DNA from: Klebsiella michiganensis | GTDB lineage: Bacteria > Pseudomonadota > Gammaproteobacteria > Enterobacterales > Enterobacteriaceae | Length of the DNA: 64,000 nt | NCBI RefSeq assembly: GCF_002925905.1 | Contig: NZ_PRDB01000002.1 | Coordinates: 62,001-126,000 of the forward strand | Reading direction: 5' to 3' | Shown here: positions 46,274 through 56,400 of the stretch, in pieces | Layout of the letters: every line of letters starts with the position of its first letter | Numbering within the stretch: the first letter of the stretch is position 1 | The notes under the pieces: model-generated | The model's database searches: none | The model's input: the letters and a program-made list of their open reading frames with translations, nothing else | What the model was told of the DNA's origin: nothing | Position numbers and translations under genes: made by a program

Positions 46274-47953
46274 ATGTCACTTATTCAAAACCCTATTTTA
46301 CGTGGGTTTAATGCCGACCCCAGTATTATCCGTGTCGAGGACACCTACTATATCGCCAACTCTACGTTTGAGTGGTTCCCTGGCGTTCGTTTACATGAGT
46401 CAAAAGACCTGGAGCACTGGAATCTTCTCCCTGCGCCCCTGTCAACCACCACCCTTCTGGATATGAAAGGCAACCCTTCATCAGGCGGCATTTGGGCGCC
46501 GGCGCTCTCTTATGCCGACGGTCAATTCTGGCTAGTGTATACCGACGTCAAAGTCACCGAAGGCGCCTTTAAAGACATGACAAACTATCTGACCACCGCA
46601 GCCGATATCCGCGGCCCGTGGTCAGATCCCATTAAGCTTAACGGCGTAGGTTTTGATGCTTCTCTCTTCCACGACGATGATGGCCGGAAATATATCGTGC
46701 AGCAAACCTGGGACCATCGCGAATATCACCATCCCTTTGACGGCATCACGTTAACTGAACTGGATACAAAAACCCTGAAATTAATGCCAGAGACCGCGCG
46801 TACCGTTTATCGGGGGACCGCCGTTGGGCTCGTTGAAGGGCCGCATCTCTATAAACTGAACGGATATTATTATCTTTTTGCCGCCCAGGGGGGCACCGTA
46901 TTTACGCACCAGGAAGTGGTTGCGCGTTCTAAAACCTTAGACGCCAACAGCTTTGAAACGGAGCCAGGTGAGGTCTTCTTAACCAACGTCGATACGCCAG
47001 ACAGCTACATCCAAAAGCAAGGGCACGGCGCGTTGGTTTCCACCCCCGGCGGCGAATGGTACTACGCCTCGCTCTGCGCGCGTCCGTGGAATCGCCCGGG
47101 TGAGTCAGTCTACGATCCTCGCGGCTGGTCAACGCTGGGCAGAGAAACGGCTATCCAGAAGGTGTACTGGGATGAAGGCGGCTGGCCGCGTATTGAAGGC
47201 GGTCACGGCGGAAAGACGTTTGTTGAAGGCCCGAAAGATGCCATTGATACCGAAAGTCCGGAAGACCGTAGCCAGCACGACGAATTTACAACGGCGACAC
47301 TCGATGGTAACTGGAACACCCTGCGGGTGCCGTTTACAGAAAAAATGGGTACCACCGGCGATGGCAAGTTAACGTTAATTGGCCAGGGATCTTTAGCGAA
47401 TACCCATGACCTGTCGCTGATTGCCCGACGCTGGCAAGCCTTTTATTTTGATGCGAAAGTTAAAGTTAAATTTAATCCATTTAACTACCAGCAAATGGCT
47501 GGATTAACGAATTACTATAACGATCGTCACTGGAGTTTTGTGTTCATTACCTGGAATGAAATTAACGGTAAGGTCATTGAAATAGGTGAGAATAATCGAG
47601 GACGGTATACATCATATTTAAAAGATGAAGCCATCAAGCTCCCGGAGCACGTTGAATATGTCTGGTTCCGGACGAAAGTCAGGAAGGAAACGTATAGCTA
47701 TGAATATAGCTTTGATGGGGTTGAGTTCACTGAAATCCCTGTGAAGCTAGATGCTGCGATCCTTTCGGATGATTATGTCCTGCAAAGCTATGGCGGATTC
47801 TTTACCGGAGCGTTTGTTGGCCTTGCGGCAGTCGACTACTCCGGTTATGGCGCCCGCGCTGAGTTTTATCATTTCGATTATCAGGAGCTTGGCGACACGT
47901 TAATCGCCAGGGACGCGTATAGCTGGGAAGCCAGTGAATTACGGCGTTATTAG
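46274..47953 (+). CDS. xynB: Beta-xylosidase, glycoside hydrolase family 43
   Basis: A 559-aa cytoplasmic enzyme (YagH in E. coli) that splits xylobiose and short xylo-oligosaccharides to xylose by inversion. The five-blade propeller starts FNADPSIIRVEDTYYIANSTFEWFPG, with Asp of NADPS as base; FDASLFHDDDG holds the second Asp and VEGPHLYK the catalytic Glu. A C-terminal beta-sandwich (SNLNW-type, FDYQELGDTLIARD) follows. It is 54 bases downstream of xynT and forms its operon. Confidence 0.93.
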   Translation: MSLIQNPILRGFNADPSIIRVEDTYYIANSTFEWFPGVRLHESKDLEHWNLLPAPLSTTTLLDMKGNPSSGGIWAPALSYADGQFWLVYTDVKVTEGAFKDMTNYLTTAADIRGPWSDPIKLNGVGFDASLFHDDDGRKYIVQQTWDHREYHHPFDGITLTELDTKTLKLMPETARTVYRGTAVGLVEGPHLYKLNGYYYLFAAQGGTVFTHQEVVARSKTLDANSFETEPGEVFLTNVDTPDSYIQKQGHGALVSTPGGEWYYASLCARPWNRPGESVYDPRGWSTLGRETAIQKVYWDEGGWPRIEGGHGGKTFVEGPKDAIDTESPEDRSQHDEFTTATLDGNWNTLRVPFTEKMGTTGDGKLTLIGQGSLANTHDLSLIARRWQAFYFDAKVKVKFNPFNYQQMAGLTNYYNDRHWSFVFITWNEINGKVIEIGENNRGRYTSYLKDEAIKLPEHVEYVWFRTKVRKETYSYEYSFDGVEFTEIPVKLDAAILSDDYVLQSYGGFFTGAFVGLAAVDYSGYGARAEFYHFDYQELGDTLIARDAYSWEASELRRY

Positions 47954-47988
47954 ATAGCCTTGTCTGGGGAGATTAAACGCTGAAAGGA

Positions 47989-48017
47989 GGCACCGGCGCG
48001 CCAGGCGCGCCGGTGCC
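47989..48017. terminator. GC-rich hairpin after xynB
   Basis: Perfect 13-bp inverted repeat (GGCACCGGCGCGC and its inverse) with a 3-base loop, 35 bases after the xynB stop. It lacks a T-run, so termination strength is unclear. Confidence 0.4.
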
Positions 48018-48115
48018 GGGTGTGGCAGGGTTGTCGCATCAGGCCGGCAACCGGCCGTTCCGATAGCGAAAGTCATGCGTCACGCTAATGACCCGTGCGG
48101 GTGGCTATTGCAGAC

Positions 48116-49450
48116 TTATTCCGCCGTTTTTTGTTTCAGCGCAGCATAGCGGGCAATCAGTTGTTGCAGATGCTGCTCCGTCTGGTTCTGCTGCGCCGCA
48201 GACCCTGGCTGATTGCGCGGCTGTGCGGAGAGTTGCCGCAGTTGCTCTTCCGCCGGAACGGTACGGCTGAACGACTGCGTTATGGCAAACACCGCTGACT
48301 TCAGCTCACTCACCGTGATATACCGCCCCTTCTGTTCATCCAGCGCGTTAAGCCGGTTCGTCAACTGCTGTAGCTGCGTCATTCCCTGGTGCCAGCCGCT
48401 GAGATTCTCCACGGGAAGCGCGGCGGCGCTGACCTGCTGTTGCCATTGCCGCGCCAGCGGTTTCGCCTGTTCTGGCCATAGCGTCAGCGCCTGCTGCGCC
48501 AGATGAGTGCCATAACTCAAAGCCCAGTCCGGTTTTAGCTGTAAAAGCTGTGCCAGCTGCTGCTGAGTCTGTTTTATCCCCGTCTCGGCCGAGGGGGATT
48601 GTTGTCGTAGCGTCTGTAACTGCTCAGCGGAAAGCACCGTGGGTAATGGAGAGAACCGGGCGGGAAACCGCATCTGCCCCGAATCGGACGGGTGCGTTGC
48701 CCGCCATCCTCCCGCCGCGGCCCCGGCCAGCGCCAGCATAGTCAGCATCCCGGCGACAAACGGCTTCCAGGGCTTCGCGGGCGCCGGGAATGCCGTCACA
48801 ACGTCAGCATTCGGCCGCGATGCCGGTTCGGCGACATAGACCCATTTCACCTGCGCGGTCGGTTCAGGGAGGCTGGAAGGGTCAGGATCAGGCGCGGCCG
48901 CTTGCGGCGCGGTCTCCTCTTTATTTTCGCTGCTCTCCAGCCGCACCGCCGCGTTGTGCAGCAGGATAGACAGGGCATCAAGCTGGCCGGCATGTTTGAG
49001 TTCCAGACGCTGCAGTACGTCATCCAGCGCCGTCAGATGCGCTTCTGCCTGGTAAAGCTGGCTCAGGTCGATATAGGTCAGCGACAGCGTGCGCATCGCC
49101 TGCTGCAGCCGTTTACTGAGCGAACTGAGTATTTTGATTCGCGCAGTCGTCGGCTGCGGCCACATATTGCCCCACTGCCGGGAGACCAGCGCGACCAGTA
49201 TCGCCAGCCCTTCATTCATGCCGTATAGCCCCGCCAGATTCGTGCGGACAAGCGTATACCAGGCGGCAGTCTGTAGCTCCACGCCGTTGTGCTCAAACAG
49301 CGACAGGCAGAGTTTTTCCGCGAGCCGCCAGTTGACATCCGGGCGCGCCGGATGGGTCAGTTTGTTCATTTCATCGCGAAGGCGCGCGTAATCCGCAAGC
49401 GTACGCGGGTCGCCGCCGGTTTTCAGGCAACATTCAGAAGGGGTCGTCAT
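48116..49450 (-). CDS. T6SS VasL/TssA-like protein
   Basis: A 444-aa protein. The N-terminal half is an ImpA_N-type domain (GDPRTLADYARLRDEMNKLTHPARPDVNWRLAEKLCL, TAAWYTLVRTNLAGLYGMNEGLAILVALVSRQWGNMWPQ). It is followed by a membrane helix (WKPFVAGMLTMLALAGAAAGGW) and a helical Gln-rich C-terminal part, the VasL architecture. TssA proteins cap and guide sheath assembly; VasL-type ones anchor the far end. Last gene of the operon here, 23 bases after tssE. A second ImpA-type gene upstream is only a remnant. Confidence 0.82.
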   Translation of the reverse strand: MTTPSECCLKTGGDPRTLADYARLRDEMNKLTHPARPDVNWRLAEKLCLSLFEHNGVELQTAAWYTLVRTNLAGLYGMNEGLAILVALVSRQWGNMWPQPTTARIKILSSLSKRLQQAMRTLSLTYIDLSQLYQAEAHLTALDDVLQRLELKHAGQLDALSILLHNAAVRLESSENKEETAPQAAAPDPDPSSLPEPTAQVKWVYVAEPASRPNADVVTAFPAPAKPWKPFVAGMLTMLALAGAAAGGWRATHPSDSGQMRFPARFSPLPTVLSAEQLQTLRQQSPSAETGIKQTQQQLAQLLQLKPDWALSYGTHLAQQALTLWPEQAKPLARQWQQQVSAAALPVENLSGWHQGMTQLQQLTNRLNALDEQKGRYITVSELKSAVFAITQSFSRTVPAEEQLRQLSAQPRNQPGSAAQQNQTEQHLQQLIARYAALKQKTAE

Positions 49451-49473
49451 GATGGTTTCAGCCAGAATAAAAA

Positions 49474-49938
49474 CTAGATTGAGGAGCGGACTTCCAGGTA
49501 CTGCTGCTGTTTGAGGTGGCGGATAAGCACCCTGCCCTCGGGCATAAATTCGGTGCCGTAGCGCACCAGGCCTACGCCCTTCAGCTCCGCGTCAATGGCG
49601 TAACGCAGCTCGCCGGGGATAGCCTGCTCGAGCAGAACCACGTCAATTTTCTTCAGCCGCGGTTCATATTTAAGCAATACGGCCGACAGGATGCCCATCA
49701 GCTCATGGGCCGTACCCGGCATCCCCTGGAGGATTTTAGTCATATCCGGCAGGCCGTAATCGGGCAGGTGCGCCAGCGTCCCGGCGCGACAGTTGAGGAC
49801 GCGCTGCATATTATCCAGCACCGACAGAATAACCTGGTTTTCCTCACTGACCTGATGCAGGTCGAGTCCGCCGGTAAAGTTGCCGTACAGCATTTCATAC
49901 AGCGAGGGGGCATTATGGCGTGTGGGCATCTCAGTCAT
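49474..49938 (-). CDS. tssE: T6SS baseplate subunit TssE
   Basis: A 154-aa gp25-like baseplate protein: SLYEMLYGNF at the start, ENQVILSVLDNMQRVLNCRAGTLAHLPDYGLPDM (the conserved region of gp25/TssE), and LRYAIDAEL. Acts with TssF, TssG and TssK to form wedges. It overlaps tssJ by 8 bases, so the two are translationally coupled. Confidence 0.92.
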   Translation of the reverse strand: MTEMPTRHNAPSLYEMLYGNFTGGLDLHQVSEENQVILSVLDNMQRVLNCRAGTLAHLPDYGLPDMTKILQGMPGTAHELMGILSAVLLKYEPRLKKIDVVLLEQAIPGELRYAIDAELKGVGLVRYGTEFMPEGRVLIRHLKQQQYLEVRSSI

Positions 49939-50470
49939 CCTTCAGGGGTTTCAGCGTCAGGCGGTTATGGCTGGCTTCAATAATGCGCGGTTTGTCGGGA
50001 TCGAGATCGTCGCGCCTCAGCACCAGCTTCCAGTCATTCTTCACCATATCCGGCGCCCGGAATAACCCCACCACCGCGATAAACTGCGCCTTCTCGTCCA
50101 TCGGCATATCCAGGCTGACGTCAGCGCCGGGTTTTACCACCAGGCTACGGCTGGCAAGCCGTTCGTCTCCGGCGGCCTCCTCGCTTTCCGTGACCAACTG
50201 CTGATAGACCCGTTTATCGAACGCCTTGCGGTCACTGAGCTGGTAGACCCACACCATCACCGGCTGGGAGAGCGAGGTGTTCTCCCGCTCATCGGTGTTC
50301 AGTTCCGCCCGGGCGGTAACGTCCAGATGCAGGACGTTTACCTGCTTATAAAACACCGATTTCACCGCCGATGAGGTGCTGTCGCTAATTTTCTGCGTCA
50401 GACCACAGCCTGTCAGCAGTAAAGGCATAAGAAGTAAACTCCATCGTTTAATCGAAGTGGTATGCAACAC
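49931..50470 (-). CDS. tssJ: T6SS outer-membrane lipoprotein TssJ
   Basis: A 179-aa lipoprotein with a signal peptide and lipobox LLTGC near residue 22. The SciN/TssJ core (VFYKQVNVLHLDVTARAELN, VMVWVYQLSDRKAFD) forms a beta-sandwich that binds TssM. It anchors the TssJLM membrane complex in the outer membrane. It overlaps tssG by 23 bases. Confidence 0.92.
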   Translation of the reverse strand: MLHTTSIKRWSLLLMPLLLTGCGLTQKISDSTSSAVKSVFYKQVNVLHLDVTARAELNTDERENTSLSQPVMVWVYQLSDRKAFDKRVYQQLVTESEEAAGDERLASRSLVVKPGADVSLDMPMDEKAQFIAVVGLFRAPDMVKNDWKLVLRRDDLDPDKPRIIEASHNRLTLKPLKDD

Positions 50471-51533
50471 GCTGGTTTCCTTGTTGTAAAGTTGCAGACG
50501 GCATTCCGCAATAGCCGCCAGGCTCAGTAGTAAAGGTGGCGGGGATATCGGGCGGGATCTCCTCTCCCTCCACGCCCAGTATCCCCGTCATGCCAAGCAT
50601 AAAGGGGGTTTCGCCCAGCACCGGCGCAGGCAGTAACCGGGCAGGAACGGTCAGCTGTATACGCGCTTTATAGCGCCAGCCGAGATAGACCCGCAGCAGG
50701 TCCAGAAAGTCCTGATATATCTGCCCTTCCGGTAACCACCCCTGCGCCTCGGCGATATCGTCCGTGTACAGCGCAATCAATAGCTGGCTGCTGACCTCTG
50801 TCGTTTCGTCGCCCAGCACGTTATAGCCATCGAGCAGAAAATCGTCATTGCCGTAAAAACCCAGTGGATTGTTGATGAAAAACGTGCGCGGGCAGTGCGG
50901 CGTGACGGTGGTCCGCGTGCGGGGAGCCAGCAGACGTACCAGCGCCTGAATCCCCTCTTCGGTACGCGCAGGCAGGCGCATGATGCCGAGCAGCGCCAGA
51001 AAACGCGATATCGGGGTGGCGATATGCTTATCGGTACCCGGCATTCCCAGACCGATAAGGCCCAGCAGGCTCTGCGAGGTGCTGTCCCTGCCCCCCGCTT
51101 CAAACGTCGCCGGGTAGGAATATTTTCGCCAGATGCGGTAAAACTGCGTCAGAATGCGGTGGTTAAAGATATCGAGAAACGCCTCCTGCGCTTCGTGCCC
51201 TTCCCGCTGCTGGGCGATCTCGTCGAGCCACGCGGTGGGCAGCGGCGAGTCGACGCCGTAGAGCCCCATAAACGTCGTGCGCACCGTCGGCGGCGCATCC
51301 GGATGGTCTTCATCATATTCCACCGTTTTCAGCTCGCTGACCGGGAAGCCCATTCCCGGATGCGGGCGAAACCGTACCGGATCGTCCGCCGGATTCAGGG
51401 TGCTGCCCAACGGCGATGCGCCCGGACGACGCTTTTCCAGTAACTGGCAGAAGCGGTAGAAGTTGATGCGATAGATTTCCCGCTCAAGCCGGGGGCTTAG
51501 CCGGGAATGCGGCGGTTGTGGTTCTCCTGCCAT
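50448..51533 (-). CDS. tssG: T6SS baseplate subunit TssG
   Basis: A 361-aa baseplate protein: INFYRFCQLLEKRRPGASPLGSTLNPADDPVRFRPHPGMGFP is the conserved N-terminus, TTFMGLYGVDSPLPTAWLDEI follows, and a long C-terminal half ends the chain. TssG pairs with two TssF copies in each wedge. Its start overlaps tssF by 37 bases. Confidence 0.92.
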   Translation of the reverse strand: MAGEPQPPHSRLSPRLEREIYRINFYRFCQLLEKRRPGASPLGSTLNPADDPVRFRPHPGMGFPVSELKTVEYDEDHPDAPPTVRTTFMGLYGVDSPLPTAWLDEIAQQREGHEAQEAFLDIFNHRILTQFYRIWRKYSYPATFEAGGRDSTSQSLLGLIGLGMPGTDKHIATPISRFLALLGIMRLPARTEEGIQALVRLLAPRTRTTVTPHCPRTFFINNPLGFYGNDDFLLDGYNVLGDETTEVSSQLLIALYTDDIAEAQGWLPEGQIYQDFLDLLRVYLGWRYKARIQLTVPARLLPAPVLGETPFMLGMTGILGVEGEEIPPDIPATFTTEPGGYCGMPSATLQQGNQRVAYHFD

Positions 51534-53257
51534 TCGAGGCGCTCTCCCCCAGGTTGTAGTATCAGAATCAGATGGTTGAACAGGTGAATATCGGTATACA
51601 GCGCGAAGAAGCGGTTCAGCATCTCGCCGAACAGGCAGATATCGCCGTGCCCGGCGAAGCCGCTGCTGTCGAGGGTCACCTCAATCTGCACGCCGCGCAG
51701 AAAATGGCCCTGCGCAAAACGTTCCACCTCGCTATGCCTGACGTCGACAATCGCTTCCAGGCGGCGGCGGTTCATCTCGTTATCGGTCCAGTCATAGAGG
51801 GCCAGCGCGCCGCGCAGCACGTCGGCGTTATCCATCATCCACAGGAAACTGCTGCCGAGATGGCTCAGCACCCGCCAGTGGAAACGATCGCGGTCCGGCG
51901 GGTAGCACGGCAGCGTCGGGGCGCAGAGGTTACGCACCTGAATGCGCGCGGTGGTGGATTTCACCACCGTGTCCAGCAGCGTACTCTGCAGCGCCCGGCG
52001 CGGCAGCTGGCCGTTGGTGCCGGTCAGGCTGAGCGACAGTTTTTCATTCTCCGGTACGGCGTGGTTATCAAACGCCTCGCCGCCGAGCGTCAGCCAGGTG
52101 TCGTGCAGCCCTGAAGGACCGGACTTTACCCGCGTATGGTAATAATATTCCGGCGCATCATGGCGCAGCATTCCTCCCTTGTGACGGAAGCTGGTGAACG
52201 GCACATACGTCTGGTGACCGGAGTGGCGCGAGGAGGTGACCGAATCCACGGAATAAATCTCGGTATGACCGTCCTGGACACGCATCGGGCGCAGCAGGTA
52301 TTCGGTCTGTAACGAGTCCAGATGCAGCGGATCGGACTCCAGCGGAAACAGATTAATCACCGGCGTGCAGTGCAGGCGCAGATGTTTCTCCGACAGCGCA
52401 TATTCATGCGGCCACTGTCTCTCCAGCACGATATCGATTTCAAACCACGCCAGTTCTTCCGGGAAATCCACATTTTCCAGGCCGCGCAGCGTCACCGACA
52501 TAAACTTTTCACGAAAGGTAAAATACTCCAGCAGCAGCTGATAACCGCTGAAACTGCCGCACTCCGGCAACAGCGCCTCCTCCTTACTGAAACCGCAGAC
52601 GGCAAAACGGGCGTCCAGCGGTCTGCGGTCAGCATCGCCGGGAAAGCGGATACCCGTTTTCGCCACCCGGAGCGTCAGCGCCTCATGCAAGGCGCAGGCC
52701 AGCGGCGCATCGCCATTCAGGTACAGCGGGATGCGGCTTAAGTCGATGCGGCTCCAGTCTGCCAGCGGGCTGCACTCAAAGCGCAGGCGGAGAAGCGAGC
52801 GCCCATCCGGTTCCGTCGAGATCCCCGCCCGGGCGAGCGACAGGGGCTGCAGGGTCAGCGGCTGCGTCGTGGTGTAATGGCAGCGGGTGCGCTTTTCACC
52901 AATGGGCTGAGAAAGAATTCCAAAGCCTTTTTCAACGCGGACAGGTTCTTTCAGCTCACGCCAGTCCGCGGTGAACTCAACAATGGAGAGCGACGGAATG
53001 GTACGCAGGTAGTGTGGCCAGATCATGCTCACCAGCCCGCCGGTCAGCTCCGGCAGATCGTCGTCGAGCTTTTCGCGCAGGCGGCCCATCAGAAAGGCGA
53101 AGCCTTCAAACAGGCGCTCGACATAGGGGTCGCGCGCGCCCGATTTGTCGAGATTTAAGGCCGCCGCCCGGTCAGGATGGGCGCGGGCGAATTCTTCGCC
53201 CGCTTCACGCAGGTAACGCATTTCGGCGTCAAAATAACGCAGGGTTAAGTCGTCCAT
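51497..53257 (-). CDS. tssF: T6SS baseplate subunit TssF
   Basis: A 586-aa baseplate protein. N-terminus DDLTLRYFDAEMRYLREAGEEFARAHPDRAAALNLDKSGARDPYVERLFEGFAFL is diagnostic; the C-terminal region has HFLRGVQIEVTLDSSGFAG and LFGEMLNRFFALYTDIHLFN. It looks full length. Upstream it is separated from tssM by ~240 bases that hold a decayed gene and a 7-bp tandem repeat, so its transcription may depend on readthrough or a new promoter there. Confidence 0.93.
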   Translation of the reverse strand: MDDLTLRYFDAEMRYLREAGEEFARAHPDRAAALNLDKSGARDPYVERLFEGFAFLMGRLREKLDDDLPELTGGLVSMIWPHYLRTIPSLSIVEFTADWRELKEPVRVEKGFGILSQPIGEKRTRCHYTTTQPLTLQPLSLARAGISTEPDGRSLLRLRFECSPLADWSRIDLSRIPLYLNGDAPLACALHEALTLRVAKTGIRFPGDADRRPLDARFAVCGFSKEEALLPECGSFSGYQLLLEYFTFREKFMSVTLRGLENVDFPEELAWFEIDIVLERQWPHEYALSEKHLRLHCTPVINLFPLESDPLHLDSLQTEYLLRPMRVQDGHTEIYSVDSVTSSRHSGHQTYVPFTSFRHKGGMLRHDAPEYYYHTRVKSGPSGLHDTWLTLGGEAFDNHAVPENEKLSLSLTGTNGQLPRRALQSTLLDTVVKSTTARIQVRNLCAPTLPCYPPDRDRFHWRVLSHLGSSFLWMMDNADVLRGALALYDWTDNEMNRRRLEAIVDVRHSEVERFAQGHFLRGVQIEVTLDSSGFAGHGDICLFGEMLNRFFALYTDIHLFNHLILILQPGGERLEWQENHNRRIPG

Positions 53258-53499
53258 AGAAATATGCTTTTAGCCTTAGAGCTACAGGAGGTGCGTTTAA
53301 AAAATGGGGAGAAGATCGCGATAGGTGTTTTCTGCAACCTCAGATCGCATCAGTGTCATTGAACATTGAACATTGAACATTGAACATTGAACATTGAAGC
53401 AATAAGTTGCGCGCCCTTACCTCATCACGCATCTTCTTGAAATCATCGTTGCCGGGGGGATCTCCGGCGGTTGGCGAGCAGAATATCAACAGAGGCCAT
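53258..53499 (-). pseudogene. Remnant of a TssA/ImpA-type gene between tssM and tssF
   Basis: ATG 53499 overlaps the tssM stop (TAATG) and opens MASVDILLANR. After a frameshift the sequence continues GDPPGNDDFKKMRDEVRARN, like the GDPRTLADYARLRDEMNK start of the VasL-like protein here. It then runs into the CATTGAA repeat and stops. A last piece (SEVAENTYRDLLPIF) may be the original C-terminus. The gene seems to have lost its centre. Confidence 0.6.
53357..53398. repeat. 7-bp tandem repeat (CATTGAA x6)
   Basis: Six perfect head-to-tail copies of CATTGAA within the tssA-like remnant, 100 to 141 bases ahead of tssF. A 7-bp unit changes frame and spacing when its copy number shifts by slippage. 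Confidence 0.95.
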
Positions 53500-56400
53500 T
53501 ATTCACTCCCTTCCACAACGTCAGATTCATATTCATCCGTGCGGCCTGGCGCCGGGACACCGACGCTGAATATCTGCGACGGCAGACTGAAGTTTCGCAG
53601 CTTCAGCAGCGCCAGCGGTCCGTCGCCCAGTTCCGTACGCAGCAGCCACTGAAGCTGTCGCCTGTCCGGCGCGGTGACGCTCAGCCGGTACAGCCCGTCC
53701 CCCGCTTTCTGCCGCTGCATCTGTTCCAGCATCCGGATAACGCCCCACGGACCACTGTGGTTTGTATACAGACGGGTTCCCGCCGCCGTCGACGTCCAGG
53801 TCAGCATCGCCCCCGGTTTATAGATTACCCCCGGCCAGCGGAAGCTCTGCCAGTCGGCAACCTGGTTAAAATAGTGGAGTTTCTGCCCGTCAAGCGTCAG
53901 CTGTGTTTCCACCACTTCCGGCATCGCCACCCCCTGCAGTTCAAAGCTGATACCCTGGCTGCCGTCGGTAAACAGGATGTCGGACAGCTGGCTGAGCTGG
54001 TTCACCGCGTTCAGGAAGGCCGGGCTGAACGTCAGCCCCTGGCTGCGGGTTCTGTCCGCCACCCAGGTGCTGCCCTCCCGGTGCAGAACGCCGCCCAGCT
54101 GCGCGCTGAGGAAACGGTCAATACGCCCGGTATCGCGGCGGATGAACGCCGCCAGCATCGGCAGCGAGGCGTCGCTCTTCGCGGCAGCAAAGGGATAACG
54201 CCCCTTAAACGCTGAATTCCAGTTCGCGACAACTGAGCGCTGCCACGCTTCGTTCAGGCTGGCCGCCGACGGCTGAAGCACCGTCTCCCAGGCCTGGGTC
54301 AGCGGCTGAACAAACATCGTCTGCCCGAAACCGCTCCACTCTTCACCGAGGCTTGCCGCCACCAGACTGCCGTACTCCTGCGTGTCGGTCAGGTCAACGC
54401 TCTTGCCCTGGAAAACCGTCTGCGCCAGCTGCTGCATCATCGCCTGCGGATCGGCGGCGTTTGCCACCTGCTGGAGCCTGAGGCGCACGCGGGTCAGGCG
54501 CGTCAGGTAAGTCTGTAAACTGAGCGAACTGTCCGCCGCCATCACGCTCTGCGCGCTGTTTTTACCCATAAGCTGCAGCAGCGGCCCGAAGGTGCTGTCC
54601 AGCGGCCCCGCCGGTCCGGCGGCCTGCTGGTCAATCACCGGCCGGTCATCACCGCCCAGCAGGTTTTTCGCCGATTTCACCAGCGATGCGGAAATGGCCT
54701 CTTTCTGCTGCCCGGTCTGCCCCTGGTAAGCCAGGGTGTTCATCAGGGCAATCAGCGGCGACTGGCGCACGTCCCCGGCCAGCGTTAACTGGTCGGTGAC
54801 GTCGGCAATATTGTGCGCCGGGTTCAGCCGGATACTGTTGAGGAAGTTCAGCCAGGCACCGGCAAAATCGGTGAAGTAGCGCGCCGTCAGGCGCTGCTTC
54901 AGCGCCTCCGGGGAGACGTCGCCGGACAGCGTTTTACGGCTATCGCTCAGCACCCAGTCGATTTCATCGCGCCGCGACGCCACGGCGTTATCAATGGCTT
55001 CCTGAACCCCGCCCTCCCACGCCTGGCGGGTGAACATCCCCGGCACCGACTCCGGCGTGCTGAACAGGCGACCGGCGTCGGTCTGCGGCGTCATGTCCTC
55101 CAGCGTCATGTCCGCGTAGCTGCGGCGCACCCGGGTGAGCATGTTTTCATACAGCGTACTTTCCGCGTTGCGCCGGCCAATCTGCTCCAGCAGCACCTGA
55201 CGTACCCGGGTGACCAGCTGCCTGTCCGGCGTGATTTTCCAGGCAGGCTGCGACGGCAGGCTCTGCATGTAAAAGGCGTGAAGGTCCGGGGCGATACTCT
55301 GCCACAGCGCCGGGGAGAGTCCCGGCCGGGATGGCGCGGTGGTTGTCATCACCTGCGCGTACAGGGCAGCGTCGGCTTTGTCCGGGCGCGCCATCATCAG
55401 GTATGCTTTCAGCTGGTCGTAGCCCGCCTTAGCTGACGTGGCGCGCTGCGGGCTGCGCGGCGGCAGGTTCGCCAGGACGGTCAGTTTCTGCGTCAGCGCC
55501 TGCATGGCCGCATCGCGTATCAGACGGTTACTGGCCTGGCCGTACCAGGGCATCAGGGCGGCTGAAAGCGGCGCATTGTGGTCCAGCCCGAAGCGCTGGT
55601 ACCAGGGAGCGCCATTCGCCTGTTGCGTCTGCAGGCGCCCGATATCGTTACGCAGGGCCTGCAGCGCCATCAGCTGCGGGTCGTTAACCGCGGGATGATT
55701 CACCAGCTGCTGCGCCCGCGCCGCCGCGCTGACGATATGGTGGCGGTTAACGGCAAAGGAGACCACGCTGCCCGCCCCCCACAGGGCAATCAGCGTCAGC
55801 AGGGTGACGCCCGGCGTTCGCTGCCACGGCATCCCTGCCCGCACGCCCCGCGCCTGAACGCAGTCCGCCGTCACGCCCTGCCAGACCGCCGGAGCGGACC
55901 AGCGGTGTTCATGGCCCGCGGCACTATCCTCAGGGGCCAGCGACGGGCTGAACATCAGGCCGCGCAGCGGAACACGCTTCAGGTGCTCCGTCAGCCACGG
56001 CGTCAGCAGCGTTTTCCAGTGGGCTATTCCCTGTTTCTCCAGCTGCCGGCCGAAACGTAACAGGAAATCGTGCGACGGCCCGGCGCACAGCTGCTGTATT
56101 CCCCTTTCGCGCAGGGATGGCAGGATAGCGCGGAGCTGGCGCTCCACCCCCGCCGGCGTGGCGCGGGCCGGGAAAAGCGCCCCTACCGTCTGGGTGACGC
56201 GCGCATCCTGCGACCAGTCGCTGTCAGTCACCTGCCACAGGTACACCGGCGGCTGCCAGCGCAGCGCCTCCCCGACCTGCTCCAGGGTGCGAAGATGGTT
56301 GTCCAGCGTACCGGCGGTGGTCTGTCTCTCATCCAGCGCCAGCACGATGCCGTCCAGCGGACGGCTGCGGCGCAGCTTACGCAGGGAGGTCAGGCGCCCG

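Noticed and set aside
53357..53398. CATTGAA repeat as a CRISPR-like array
   Set aside because: Head-to-tail 7-bp copies without spacers are a simple tandem repeat.
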